From assembly GCA_003415625.1 (NCBI GenBank), contig PYIU01000001.1, positions 1,426,001-1,490,000 on the forward strand: a stretch of 64,000 nucleotides of DNA. The letters are read 5' to 3'. This DNA comes from Aquanectria penicillioides (taxonomy: Eukaryota > Ascomycota > Sordariomycetes > Hypocreales > Nectriaceae). The notes below the pieces were generated by a model. The model had not been told where the DNA came from. It saw only the letters and a list, made by a program, of their open reading frames with translations, and ran no database searches. This document shows, piece after piece, positions 23,609 to 34,679 of the stretch; within the stretch, counting starts at the first letter, position 1, and every line of letters starts with the position of its first letter. The translations under genes and the position numbers were made by a program.

Positions 23609-26600
23609 CTAAGCCCTCTCCAAAAACCACTGTATCTCGCTCACGACGTTTTCCTGCGCAGTCTCCGCATCAATCGGCACAACATCCATCTCGTCTAATC
23701 CAGGATCTTCGTGTAGGCTCAGTTGCCCATCAACCATTTCTGCGCTCATGTAGTGTCCTTTCCGATCCGCCAGCCTCTTGACTAAAGCTTCCTTTCCAGA
23801 CTGCAGGTCGAAAATGACCATGTTAACACCGCGTTTGGCCAATGCGGTGCGAATTCTTGATCTATATGTTGCCTTCAAGGCTGAGCAGCTGATGACCACA
23901 GAATCATAGCCCAAGTCGAATAGTGTGCCCTCAGCGTGAGTGCAGATGCGGTCTAGCCAAATCATTCGGTCGTCGTCTCCAAGGGCTGTGTTTGATCGCA
24001 TCTTCTCCACAGAAGCTCTGCTATGGAGACTGTCGCCCTCAATGAATGGGACATCGAGAGACTGAGAGATGATGCTTCCCACCGTCGACTTGCCGGTCCC
24101 ACAAGGGCCAGCTACTAGGACCACTCTCTGTGCTGTTTCCTTGACCGGCTCTCGCTTCCACGAACTGTTGAGGAAATACCCGATAAACTTGTTCACAAGA
24201 TCCTGATCCAAAACAGGCGCAGCAGCCAAGGCAGGTGAGAGTGAACAGGCAACATCGGCGTCAAAGGCCTTTGAGGAGCCAAACTCATCCTTATCGTACT
24301 TTGAGGCAAAGAAATCAACCAACTTGATGGGCGGATTAACTTTGGGGTCTTGGTTTGAAGATCGCAATCGCTGAACCCACTCCTTAGGCTCGACTTCTTC
24401 GAATAAGAGTCCTGCATTACGAAGGGCGGGTAGAAGATCATTTGTCCAATTGAACATCTTTGGGTTCGCGACATTCGCGAACAAGCTCCCGGCATCAGAC
24501 ATCGAGATATCCACGACAGCCTCTGCGACAGTGTCTACAGGTAGCCATGATGGTGTCTCCTTTAGCTTGGGTAGCGCTCCGATGGTAACAGCGGTCTGCA
24601 TCATCATGGGTACGGCTTCCTGGGCATTCCAGACGCCGTGTTTGGTGTCGCCGACAATTTGACCAACTCTCAGAACTCGAGCTGTGACACCTTGAGCAGC
24701 TGCCTTTGCGCAAAGATGTTCAGCGACAGACTTGGACTGAGCATAACCCATGCCTTGAGCCCACTCTAGAGGGGGAATGGACTCAGGGATCGTGGCCGTA
24801 GTTGCACGAGAGCAAGTGCTAACTGAGGAACAAAAGTTCATCGAAGCTGGGGACTCAGATGACCTGCAAAGGTTGATAAGATTGACCACGCCGGCAATAT
24901 TGCTCTTCTCAAAGCTGGAGAGGTGCATGTTGAAATTAACAGACCACGCGCAGTGGATAACTACCTTAAGGTTGCGAGTTATCGCCTCATAGTTTGACTC
25001 AGAAAGACCCAGCTTAGGGTCTGAGAGATCGGACGGCAGAGCAATGATTTTTCGCCGGGCCTCGAGCGGTAGCGTGTGGTAGATTTGCCTTTGAGTCATG
25101 GACTCCTTGACTCTTTGAGTGGCCTGGGTGCTAGAGAGAGCCCTCACAAGACAATAAATTCGATCAATCCTGGCATCGTCGGTGAGTTTCGTAACGACAT
25201 GAGCTCCAAGTGAACCAGATGCCCCGGTTACCACCTATCAAGGTTAAGTTACGGTCAAGACTAAAAAGACCAACTTGAAAAGATTCAACTTACTACTGAG
25301 AAATTGTCTTTCTGTGAAGACCTAAGCTCGTACTTGTCAATCAGCGCCTGCATTTCATCTTCGATGGCGCTGGTCCGCGCATCTTCGAGTCCAACCCTCA
25401 AGTCAAACAAGAATTGGCCTAGCTTTTGGATAGAAGGTTGCTCGAAGACAACATTTTGACCAAGCTTCTTGCCTCCTATATCGACCGTCTTGAGAATCTC
25501 ACTTCGCATTTGGATGGCCTGGAGAGAATCAAGACCAAGCAAGAAGAAATCTGTGTCATCTTCAATCGCCTTCGCTGTGGGAAGGGTTCTCCCCACAAGT
25601 TCCCGGACAAAGGCTTGCAGTTCAGCAAGATTCAGCTGCTTCAGATCGGCATCGCCAGTATCGGCCGAATCGTAAGTCTCATCGATCTCCTTCTGGAATT
25701 GCTTGATAAATGCCTGTCGAATCACGCTGCCTTTGTCGGTTCGGGGATAAGCGCAGTCCTGCGGAAGGATTTGAACCATGCCTCTGGAGATGCGAGCAAA
25801 AGCATCGGCAGACTCATTAGCAGATTCAATGACCGGCCAAAGCGCATTAAGGATTTCTTCGTTAGGCTTGCCAGCCCAAATTAGCGATGGAACAATGAGA
25901 ATTCCTAGGTACGGCCTGCCTGCTCCAAACACAACGGCTTCGGCGACATTCTTGTTGGATCGGATCGAACCCTCCATAGCGAGAGGATTGAACTTTTCAC
26001 CATTTACCAAAACAATGGTATCATCCACTCTACAGATGTACTTCCATGCTCGTGGGATTGTAGGGTGAGGCTCAAAGAGGTCCTTCGTCGTGTATGAATT
26101 GTCCGGTTGGTTGGACTGAACTTTAGCTGGCCATCCCTCCGTGACACTGCACTCATAGAGATTGGGCCCTCTTGGAATCCACTTGAGGAAGGGTGTAAGC
26201 TTGTCGTGCTCTCGCACATAGTTCCATGCCTTGTCGCCGTCTGGTCGGAATGAGGTCATGAGTTGACCAACCTCAGTGCTACTCCAAGTAAGTTGATAGC
26301 CCCCAGAGCACTCCGAAGGAAGACTTACGCGCCATAGTGTCCAACTAAATTCACACCATTGTCAACGAGCAGATTTCCCAGATCATCAGGGCAGGCAGAT
26401 CCTCCGTACATGACTACTCGGAGTTCCTTCAACAGGGCAATGCCCTCATCTGTCTCAGCGAGCAGCTTGAGTGCGTAAGGAACTCCATAAAAGATCTCAA
26501 ACTTGTGCTCCTTCATAATTTTGAGCAAATATTCTTGAGTAAGTGGAAGGTCAGCATTGTAAAGGTGAATGGGCTTGCGGCTGTATACGGCTCTAAATAA

Positions 26601-27461
26601 ATTGCAAATTCCATGGTTATGAAACAGCGGCAGTGTGATGAAAGCTTTCATTTCCATGCTACTGGCGTAGTTGGCTAGACAGGCCTTCTGAGGCTGATAG
26701 ATGGGTTTTGGAAGCCCAGTCGAGCCTAGTTATGTTAGTGCTGGACGCCGCGCTGAAAGGTTGAGGGATAATGTACCGCTTGAGTGGATAATGAATGAGA
26801 TATTGTTTGTCTCAACGCTGCCGTTGAGGGCAGAGTCCATTTGAGTATCGCCATGGGCTTCAATCGGGAACTCGAATGAGTTGCGTCCTGCTATCTCCAA
26901 AACTTCTAGCCTTGAAATCGATTGTTGCACCTGGCCAACCACCTCAAGATGTCTAGCCTCAGCAATAATTGCCGTGACACCAGTGGTGTGAATCAAAGAT
27001 TCAATTGCGACCTGAGGTATTCTCGTAGACAGAAGTAGGACAGTGTGGCCTAGTTTACTCAAGGCCAGCATAGTAATCAAGTACTCCAAGTTGGAGGGCC
27101 CGAGCATGGCGACGACTTTCGGCTTTTCGGCCGAGCTCGATCGAACAGGCAGTTGTGGTTCATAGTGCTTGGCAACCCTCCAGGCAAAAACATCTAATTG
27201 CTGAATTGTATAGTCGACAAAGGCAGTGCCAGAGGAAGGATAAGAGATCGCGTGTGTGTGGGGGTGCAGCAATGCCCGACGGCGGAGCAATGCGTCCACC
27301 GTTTGTAAGGAGGAGGAGTCGTCCTCCCCTGCCCGAATAATTGGGGTGGCCTCCAAGTTTCGGAGAGTGTCCGAGTCACTTGGTAGGCTTTCAAGGGGAC
27401 CGGGGACATAAACAGAGGCAGGCATTGTGAGGAAGGAGATGTGTGATGCGTGGTGCGGCAT
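23609..27461 (-). CDS. NRPS-like carboxylate reductase (A-T-R) fused to a gluconokinase-like domain, 1230 aa
   Basis: Exons: 27461-26777, 26725-26329, 26278-25294 and 25234-23609, all in phase. The adenylation domain covers about residues 30-560: HSSGSTGLPKP (A3), HYGATEVGQ (A5), RVDDTIVLVNGEKFNPL (A8, about 443) and PRTDKGSVIR with the A10 Lys near 542. The carrier domain has FFLLGLDSLQA with the pantetheine Ser near 611. The reductase domain (about 688-1010) has VVTGASGSLGA for NADPH and the YxxxK pair GYAQSK (Tyr about 853). Such proteins activate an acid, load it as thioester and reduce it to an aldehyde. Residues 1059-1230 match gluconokinase: P-loop GPCGTGKST, FIEGDSLH, DDDRMIWLDRI, VVISCSALK and RKGHYM. 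Next to 3-dehydroshikimate dehydratase an aryl acid such as protocatechuate is a reasonable substrate, but unproven. The ATG at 27425 is an alternative start. Confidence 0.92.
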
Positions 27462-27635
27462 GAGAATGGAGGTGTCGAGATCGCCACGTTATGTACGCTC
27501 GAGATGGAAAGAAGACCGTTGACCGGATGTACGACGGACTTGCACCGGGTTTCGCAATTGGGCGAATCTGCATTAGTTTGCCTCTTTGCTCCGCTCAAGG
27601 GATGCCGTTGCGAAGTGTCTCGATTATGGCGGTGC

Positions 27636-27649
27636 CGGATAAGTCTCCG
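27636..27649. promoter_or_regulatory. CGGA-N6-TCCG inverted repeat, putative Zn2Cys6 site
   Basis: CGGATAAGTCTCCG: two CGG half-sites in inverted orientation, 8 bp apart, 175 bp upstream of the reductase ATG. Confidence 0.4.
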
Positions 27650-27906
27650 TCCGCAGAGATGGAGAATCCGGGACTACCCTGGGCCCCTTTCTCACAACTT
27701 CACAACATGCGGCGGGAATCTCCGGAGTAGTGGATGCCGAGCGCGCCAATTCACGAACTTCGCGATGTAGGATTACGGCGAGGCCAGTCTGCAACACCCT
27801 TGTGGTCATTTCTCAGGTCTGCACTTAACTCCGGAATTGACACACTCGGGCCTTAGCTGCAACCTCAAGTGAGCATCCCAAGAGGCAAACCCCCTAATCC
27901 GTGATG

Positions 27907-27920
27907 CGGACTTAAATCCG
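27907..27920. promoter_or_regulatory. CGGA-N6-TCCG inverted repeat, putative Zn2Cys6 site
   Basis: CGGACTTAAATCCG, about 304 bp upstream of the MFS ATG and 446 bp from the reductase ATG; same form as the sites at 27636 and 34081. Confidence 0.45.
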
Positions 27921-28223
27921 AAGCCCAGCTACGTCCCGTTCCCCGGATCTCGAATGCGGGGTATGGGGTAGTGAGCACGTATCCCATGCGCCGAACTGCT
28001 GAGATCAATGCTCGGCGACTGACCGTGGATGACGGATACGGAACAAGGAGGCGTGCAGAACCGTGCCTGGGTGACCCGTCGGAGAAAATTGGCTATAATA
28101 CAACTCGTACGCGTCGACTTTGCAACGAATGTAGTGCTCCAACTCCCGCCACCACACACCACTGCAACATCTGTCTCCAAAACTTCTTCCAAAACATTCA
28201 CTTTCAGCTCGGCAGCAGACACA

Positions 28224-29866
28224 ATGTCCAACGGAAGTCCTCATCTGGAGAAACCAGAAATCGTCATGGTGGACGATAAGGACCAGGGCCGCGATGGCAT
28301 GGATCCGGAGAAGAGCAGTGGAGTGCAAGTCATTGACAACATTCGCGTCCTTGGCCTGAGTGAGGACGATAGCGATTTCTATCGTAACTTCACACCTGAG
28401 CAGAGAAAGCGAGTTGTTCACAAGGTATGTGGACAAGCTGTAATTGGTAATGGCGGAAACTAATCATGTTGCGAGCAGGTTGACTCACGTCTTATTCCCA
28501 TTCTTGCCGTTCTGTACCTGATTTCTCACTTGGATCGTGCGAATATTGGAAATGCCAAGATTGAAGGTCTTGCGAAAGACTTGAAGCTCGTCGGCAATCA
28601 GTGGAATATCATCCTCAGTCTTTTCTTTGTCCCTTACATCATGCTTGAAGTTCCAAGCAACATACTCCTCAAGAGGTTTAGCCGTCCGTCCGTCTATCTT
28701 GGATCTCTGGTGACCATTTGGGGGTCATAATGACGATGCATGGCGTGGTCAATAACTTTGGTAGCCTTTTGGCAGTCCGTTTGCTCTTGGGTGTCTTCGA
28801 AGCCGGTTTCTACCCTGGCGCAGTCTACCTATGCACTTTCTGGTACATGCCAAAGGATCTCGCCACGCGAATCGCCTATTTCTACTGCACAAGCGCCCTC
28901 TCTGGCGCATTTTCCGGTCTCTTGGCGGCCGGAATTGCCAAGATGGATGGTGTTGGAGGCTACGAAGGTTGGCGCTGGATCTTCATCCTCGAGGGCATCG
29001 TCACTGTTGTTCTTGGTGTCGCCTGTTTCTTCCTTCTCATCGATTCTCCTGCTCTGTCCACCCGGTGGCTCGAGGCTGATGAAATTCGGTTCCTGGAACT
29101 TCAAAACTTCATTAAGCAGGGAGGTCGCTTCGCGGAGGAGACAAAGTCCAAGAAGTTTGACTGGTATGAGCTCAAGATGGTGCTCACAAACTGGCGCATT
29201 TATATGCAGGCTTACATCCTACTGTGCATTACCGCATGCTCGTACGGAACAAAGTTCACCCTTCCCTCTATTGTTAAGGCAATGGGCTTCACCAACACCA
29301 ACGCTCAGCTGATGACGGTCCCAGCCTACGTAGCTGGCGCCATTTCGACCATCTTCTTCGCTCGCCTGTCTGACCATTTCCATTGGCGAATGCCTTTTGT
29401 GGCAATTCCTCTCAGTCTCATTACAATCGCCTACGCCATTGTCATGGGCTTCAAGGGAAACCTCACCGGCAGCAACATTGGTCCTGGATATTTCGGCATT
29501 GTCTTGACTTGCATGGGCATCTATCCCGTTCAGCCTGCTGGAAGCAGTTGGGCTGCCAATAACTTGGCTCCAGCAAGCCGTCGTGCGATTGGCGTTGCGT
29601 TCAACATCTGCATGGGCAATATCGGAGGAATTATTGGCAGCTACATGTATTTGGACAGCGAGGCTCCTCAGTATCAGACTGGTTTTGGCCTGTCTCTGGC
29701 ATTTGGTGCCTCGGGTATGATTGTTGCATTCCTGTTGGAGCTGAGCTACAAATGGGGCAACTCCAAGAAGGCAAGGTTCTCGGAGGAGGAGATCCGGTCC
29801 CAGTACAGCGAGGGCGAACTGCTGAAGCTGGGCGACAAGAGCCCATTGTTCAAGTACACTCTTTGA
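28224..29866 (+). CDS. MFS anion:cation symporter (Dal5/TNA1 type), with one frame break
   Basis: Exon 1 is 28224-28424 (hydrophilic N-terminus) and the 54 bp intron ends at 28478. The protein has family marks: SHLDRANIGNAKIEGL after span 1, VPSNILLKR, LLGVFEAGFYPGAVYL, GWRWIFILEGI, and the second-half SWAANNLAPASRRA. These belong to allantoate/nicotinate/aromatic-acid type symporters of about 500-530 aa. The frame breaks in the G5 run at 28720-28724: upstream reads to a stop at 28730, downstream begins in the other frame, and protein continuity (LVTIWG then VIMTMHG) needs exactly one more base. Either a homopolymer error or a recent inactivating mutation. It shares its promoter with the carboxylate reductase, so it may move that pathway's acid or product. 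Confidence 0.8.
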
Positions 29867-30360
29867 GGCAAGAGCATAATTTTGGATGCGAGAAGAGCAA
29901 ATAGCAGGGAGGCATTACAGTAGAGGTTTGATAGCTGAGTAATTGATTAAGCTTTGAAACAGTAAGAGACACGATGCAATGCCGATTCAGGCATCCTGGA
30001 AGTGACTCCAATCCCCAGACTCCAAGAAAATCCTCAAGTCATTAGAATAGAAGCTAAAAAAGAAAACAACACTAGCCTCCCTCGATAATGCCGGTTGCCA
30101 AAAGAGCTGCTTCAAATTCTCTATCCTATCCCCTGCCCGGTGGGTCGGATGATCACGACTCGCGTGCCTGTGCGGGGAGCGGGACAAGATGATTTCCCCG
30201 CAAACGGTATGGGGCGCTGGCTTTGCCCAGTGAATTAATTATATAATTATCGTGCGTCTCCGCCGCTCTTCCCAACTCCAGCTTTTCCGTCTCTTTTTCC
30301 GTCGATCGTCATCTCTCGCTTCCTATTCTCCGCGTGTCCGCCTCCGTGAATGCCCCCCCA
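29867..30360. other. Intergenic / promoter of the downstream regulator
   Basis: No gene. C/T-rich tracts precede the ATG at 30361. No CGGA-N6-TCCG element seen here. Confidence 0.5.
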
Positions 30361-32773
30361 ATGAACGGGTCGTCCTACTCCGTGCCTCCCCCGTTGGCTG
30401 GGGGCGAGGATCAATGCGCTGTAGCTGTAGACGGAGCTGTCGAGCCTCGCCTGGTGTTGTCTCCGGCGACGGGTTCCTCAAGCTCGTACTACTCGGGGCG
30501 AAAACGCAGCACGCCGTCGTCGGACCGCTCTCTTCAGAGAGGCGAGGAAGGTCGGACAAGCCGCAAGGTCCGTAAAGTGAGCAGGGCATGCGACTTTTGT
30601 AAGTCGCGCAAGGCCAAGTGCAGCGGCGATCAGCCTTGTGCCAAGTGCGTTGCCAAGGGGAAAGTGTGCTTGTACGACGCAAAGTACACCCGCGGCCGGC
30701 CTCCGACGCCACCACAGTCCGACGCTCACTCGAGACCGTCGATTGAGCAGGTTGTTCAATCTCATGAAGGAGACATTGGCTTTGACTCCATGCCGGGTCC
30801 AGATGTGAATGTTTCGCGTGGAGCATTGCGAGACGACATGGAACTATCTCGCCGATACCCACACGAGAGCACAGCACCATCACGCGCATCCCCGGAGCTA
30901 AGCATGGCGGAGATTCAAGGACAAGTCTTTGACCCAACCTCGGGTCTTACTTTTCTGCACCGGGCTTGGAAGCGTCTCTCAGCCCAGAACAGCAACAGCA
31001 CGCCTGATGTTCCTCAGTCCACAACAGAGACTCAGCCCATCACCATAGCTAGTGATAAGCCTCTCCCTGACATTGATGAAGCCACTCCTATACCCCTGCC
31101 AACTCCGAGTGAGGCGAGAAAACTTTTATCTCTTTATTTTGACGTCTGCATTGCTACATATCGAATCTTGCACCGACCAACTGTCGAAGACTGGCTGAAG
31201 ACAATAGAGAAGAATGTTGAGGAGAAGCGGCCCGTGTGGCACGACATAGGCCGCGCAAAGACGGCAATTGTTTTGGTAGCTCTCGCAGTCGCCACCCTAC
31301 ACCACGAAAAGTCTAAAGGCTTTCTATCCTCAGAAGATGAGGCTCGTGCATTGATGACGAGTGATGAGCTCTTCTGCATTTCTGCTCGCCTGGCAGACGA
31401 GGAAAAAGGGTATCCAAAGTTAGAGTCAGCACAAGCGAGGCTTGTCCACGTCCTATATCTCCTTACCACATCGCGCTTCAATCGGAGCTGGTATGTGTTT
31501 GGAACTTGCCTCCAGATTATTTCGGCCCTAGGACTTCACAGACGCGCCAACTCGAAGCGACGACGCATCTCGCAAACCGACTACATCCACACCCAGTGCT
31601 GTATTCGTACCTTCTGGACCGCCTATATATTGGATAACTACCTTGGTGTTGTATTTGGGCGTCCTCGCCACTTTCATGACGAAGATATCGATCAGGAATT
31701 TCCCGACAGGGTCAATGATGAAGAAATGACGGCTTTGGGCCCTGGAGAAGTGCCAGAAAACCCAGAAGACTGCCATATTGATGCATTAGTTTTTCATGTA
31801 AGGTAAGTGATGATGTTTTCAGCCACCCATAATTATATAAATCCTAACTTTCTTGTTTTCTTAGGATTGCTCAAATCATTGGCTGTGTTTCGAGAGAGGT
31901 CTATACTCTCCGAGACATCACAAACCAAGAACGGGTCGCTGCAGCCCACCGGCTAAATCAACGAGTGCATGAGTGGCATGCTAGCCTTCCCTTGCATCTT
32001 GGGTCAATTCGACCATCAATGCTCATTACTAGCTATAGACGGCAAGCAACGGTCCTCAAACTAGCCCACTCGCACGCCATCATGCATGCAAATCGCCTAT
32101 TTCTCCTCGGCAATTCAACAGCTACGTACGAGAACCAGGTCACAGAGTGCATAGGAGCCGCAAAAGCCGTTCTAGATACTGTTGACTATATGACACAAGA
32201 AGGCCCAATCTTTCATGCGTTCTGGTGGACTCATTATGTCACATTTTGCGCCCTCATCGTCACGTATGTTTGGGAGATCCAGCAGCGACGGACAGGGCGC
32301 TTGATCGGGAAGCAAAAGAGAGCGAAGCTTATTGAGCTCGCCGATAAATGCCAGGGCCATCTTGCTCGGGCAACCGCCTCTAACTCGCCCAGCCGCAGAT
32401 ATGCTGTCATTCTGGAGGAATTCCGAAATGCAGCAATAAACCAACCAACGCGCTCCACTACAAATACAGATCTGGATCCGTCCGGCATTGTACAGGCCCC
32501 GAACCAACCGAATAGCATCGAAAATCCTAGCACCGTTGAAGGAAACGGCAATGCGCCGGGGGATGTTGGGCAGGGCTATGGGTCTTCAGATACAACGCTG
32601 TTGTACGACCCACGCCTCCTCGACGAGTGGCAAACCACTGATTGGTTGGATCTGGACTCATCGGTAAGTGGCCATCGGAATGTTCTCCTATTACTGCAAG
32701 ACTAACGTTGATCTAGGCGTTTTGGCCTCATGTTGAAATTGATGAGACGATGATATGGCATAATATGCCATGA
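30361..32773 (+). CDS. Zn2Cys6 transcription factor (765 aa, three exons)
   Basis: Exons 30361-31802, 31865-32663 and 32717-32773; 2298 nt. After a Ser/Pro-rich and basic N-terminus comes the zinc cluster RACDFCKSRKAKCSGDQPCAKCVAKGKVCLY (about residues 78-108; C-x2-C-x6-C-x5-C-x2-C-x6-C) with a TRGRP linker. A fungal_trans middle-homology domain follows (LLSLYFDVCIATYRILHRPTVEDWL, SRFNRSWYVFGTCLQIISALGLHRR, TFWTAYILDNYLGVVFGRPRHF). A GTG at 30334 could extend the frame, but the ATG is preferred. Being next to the reductase/MFS pair and the aldo/keto reductase, it is the best candidate to bind the CGGA-N6-TCCG sites there. Confidence 0.9.
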
Positions 32774-32845
32774 AGAGGACAGCTATGGGTGGAATGGATT
32801 AGGGCAGAATCAAAATCTATTTAATCATCTATAATCACTCAAAGT

Positions 32846-33868
32846 CTATTTGCCAAATTTTTCCAAATTCTCAGGTCCTGTCTCCCGTGCTACTCGCTTC
32901 ACTTCCTCCTCGCTCAGCTCCTGGAAAATGTCGTAGCCCCAACGAGTCTGCCAGTTATATCTCTTGTTTCGCTCCAAACCGTTGAGCTTGCCGAAGGCCT
33001 CCTGGGGAAGCTCCGATACCTTGAGATTTGATTCAATTCTTCTGGGTGTCACACTCTTAGGCAACACCACAGTTCCACGTTGCACGCCCCATGAATAAAG
33101 GACTTGGCCAATGTCTAGACCCAACTCCTTCCCAAGATCCGCGACCAGGGGATCGTCGACCGTACGTGGCTCGCCTGTTTGGTTATTTCCCAGCGGGGAA
33201 TAGGCAGCTAGTTGAATCCCTTTAGATTTGCAGTAGGCAAAAAGCTCTGGTTGCTGCAAATAGGGGTGAGCCTCAATTTGGTTCACAGCAGGGACAACCG
33301 TGGTTTTGCTCAAGAGGTCCTCAAGTCGATCTGCTGTGAAATTGGACACCCCGATTGCGCGGACCTTTCCGGACTTCAACAGCTTCTCCATGGCACTGTA
33401 TGTGACAGCAGGATCAATATCTGCCAGCTCAAAGACACCATCCTTGTCAATTGGGAACCAATTGTCACCAGACTTGAAGGCCCTGTCCTGTGTTAGAAAG
33501 TGAAGGAATGCGTCCTGCAGAGGTCACAACTTACACAGGCCAATGCATCAGGAATAGATCCAGATAATCCGTACCCAAATCCTTCAGTGACTTTTCAAGA
33601 CCCTTCTCGACATTCTCAGGCGCATGCTTCGTGTTCCAAAGCTTCCCTGTGATGAAGATTTCCGATCTAGGCACCCCGCTCTTGCGGATGCCCTCGCCAA
33701 CCTCGACTTCATTTCGGTAAATAGCAGCACAGTCAATATGCTTGTATCCGCTGCGGAGAGCGATTTCAACGGCCTTCTCTACCTGTCCCGGGGGGCTTGC
33801 CAAGTTCCAAAGCCCACAGCAGGAATCTTGCTTCCTGTGTTGAGCATGAAATGAGACTGAAGAGGCAT
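32846..33868 (-). CDS. Aldo/keto reductase (about 323 aa), with one frame break near the 5' end
   Basis: An NADPH-dependent cytosolic reductase of the Gcy1/glycerol-dehydrogenase-like AKR group. Exons 33868-33535 and 33482-32846 (52 bp intron, acceptor gacag). Signatures: HIDCAAIYRNEVEVGEGI (catalytic Tyr), KLWNTKHAPENVEKGLEKSL (catalytic Lys), LDLFLMHWPVAFKSG (catalytic His), IGVSNFTADRL, and VVLPKSVTPRRIESN for cofactor. The ATG at 33868 (MPLQSHFMLNTGSKIPAVGFGTWQ) is one base out of frame with the rest. The shift falls in the C6 run at about 33790-33795 and one extra base would give a full-length protein. The role may be reducing the aldehyde made by the nearby A-T-R enzyme, by inference from position and a shared promoter element. 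Confidence 0.85.
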
Positions 33869-34679
33869 AATGAGTGAAATTCTTTAAATGATGAGTGAAG
33901 ATGACGATGAACTGGGAAAACAGGAGCCAGTGTGTTTATTGCTGAGTTAAATTCTACCCTGTATATACTCAGCTCTATCTATAAGTCTTTGACTCGGTCC
34001 TGATGCATGTCCACTGCAAAGTGGTGGAAAAGGTTTGGTGCGGATTTGGCGGACTAGTCGGTAAAATGTGCGATGAGTATCGGATTAATATCCGAAGTGC
34101 TTTTCCCCTCCTCTGATAATTCGGCCCGGTAGATGCAAATTCTTCAGCCAATTCTCAGTTGGCACAGAGAGGGAAAACAAAAGGGTACACAGTTATGTTT
34201 AGATTAACCGGTTTCAGTGAGAAAAATGAGAATAATACTAGATTCCAGAATGCATGGGTAGTCTCCCTGTTGACATGAAGGAAAACGACATTGAGGCGCT
34301 ACCACTAACTTCCCTCAGCGATGTCTCAAGCCTCATCCATGTCTCCCCAACCCGCGTTGTGCAACACGATCCCCACTGATACTTCGATAGCATTCAAACT
34401 CATACGAGGAGCACCCGATTTTTGACACTTAAGAAATGAAGGTAAAGTCCAAATCCGAGCCTCTAACTTTTATTCCACTGGTGTAGTCAAAAAGGAGCTC
34501 AGCAGAGTTGATCTCGGTTAGTCAAAGCATGACATATTGCCCTTGATGTGCAATGTAGTTGTAGTTGCGACTTTTATCGTCGTTATGGCACTCAACGAGC
34601 ATTCTAAGCGGATCAAAGTGCGAAAGAATAGTCCCCCTGACCTCTAATTCACCGCCTCCCACTCAACCGCTCTCCACCA
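33869..34679. other. Aldo/keto reductase upstream region
   Basis: No gene; contains the inverted repeat at 34081-34094. Confidence 0.5.
34081..34094. promoter_or_regulatory. CGGA-N6-TCCG inverted repeat, putative Zn2Cys6 site
   Basis: CGGATTAATATCCG, a near-perfect palindrome 213 bp upstream of the aldo/keto reductase ATG; same spacing as the two sites in the reductase/MFS promoter. Confidence 0.45.

Larger units (their letters stand above)
27462..28223. promoter_or_regulatory. Bidirectional promoter (reductase / MFS)
   Basis: A 762 bp region between two genes transcribed apart. It holds two CGGA-N6-TCCG inverted repeats (27636-27649 and 27907-27920), the architecture bound by dimeric Zn2Cys6 proteins. 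No coding sequence recognised. Confidence 0.6.

Noticed and set aside
30334..30360. GTG as start of the 30361 regulator
   Set aside because: Nuclear fungal genes start at ATG with rare exceptions and a good in-frame ATG is present nine codons later.
30323..30937. 204-codon minus-strand frame
   Set aside because: Shadow of the GC-rich first exon of the 30361-32773 regulator.
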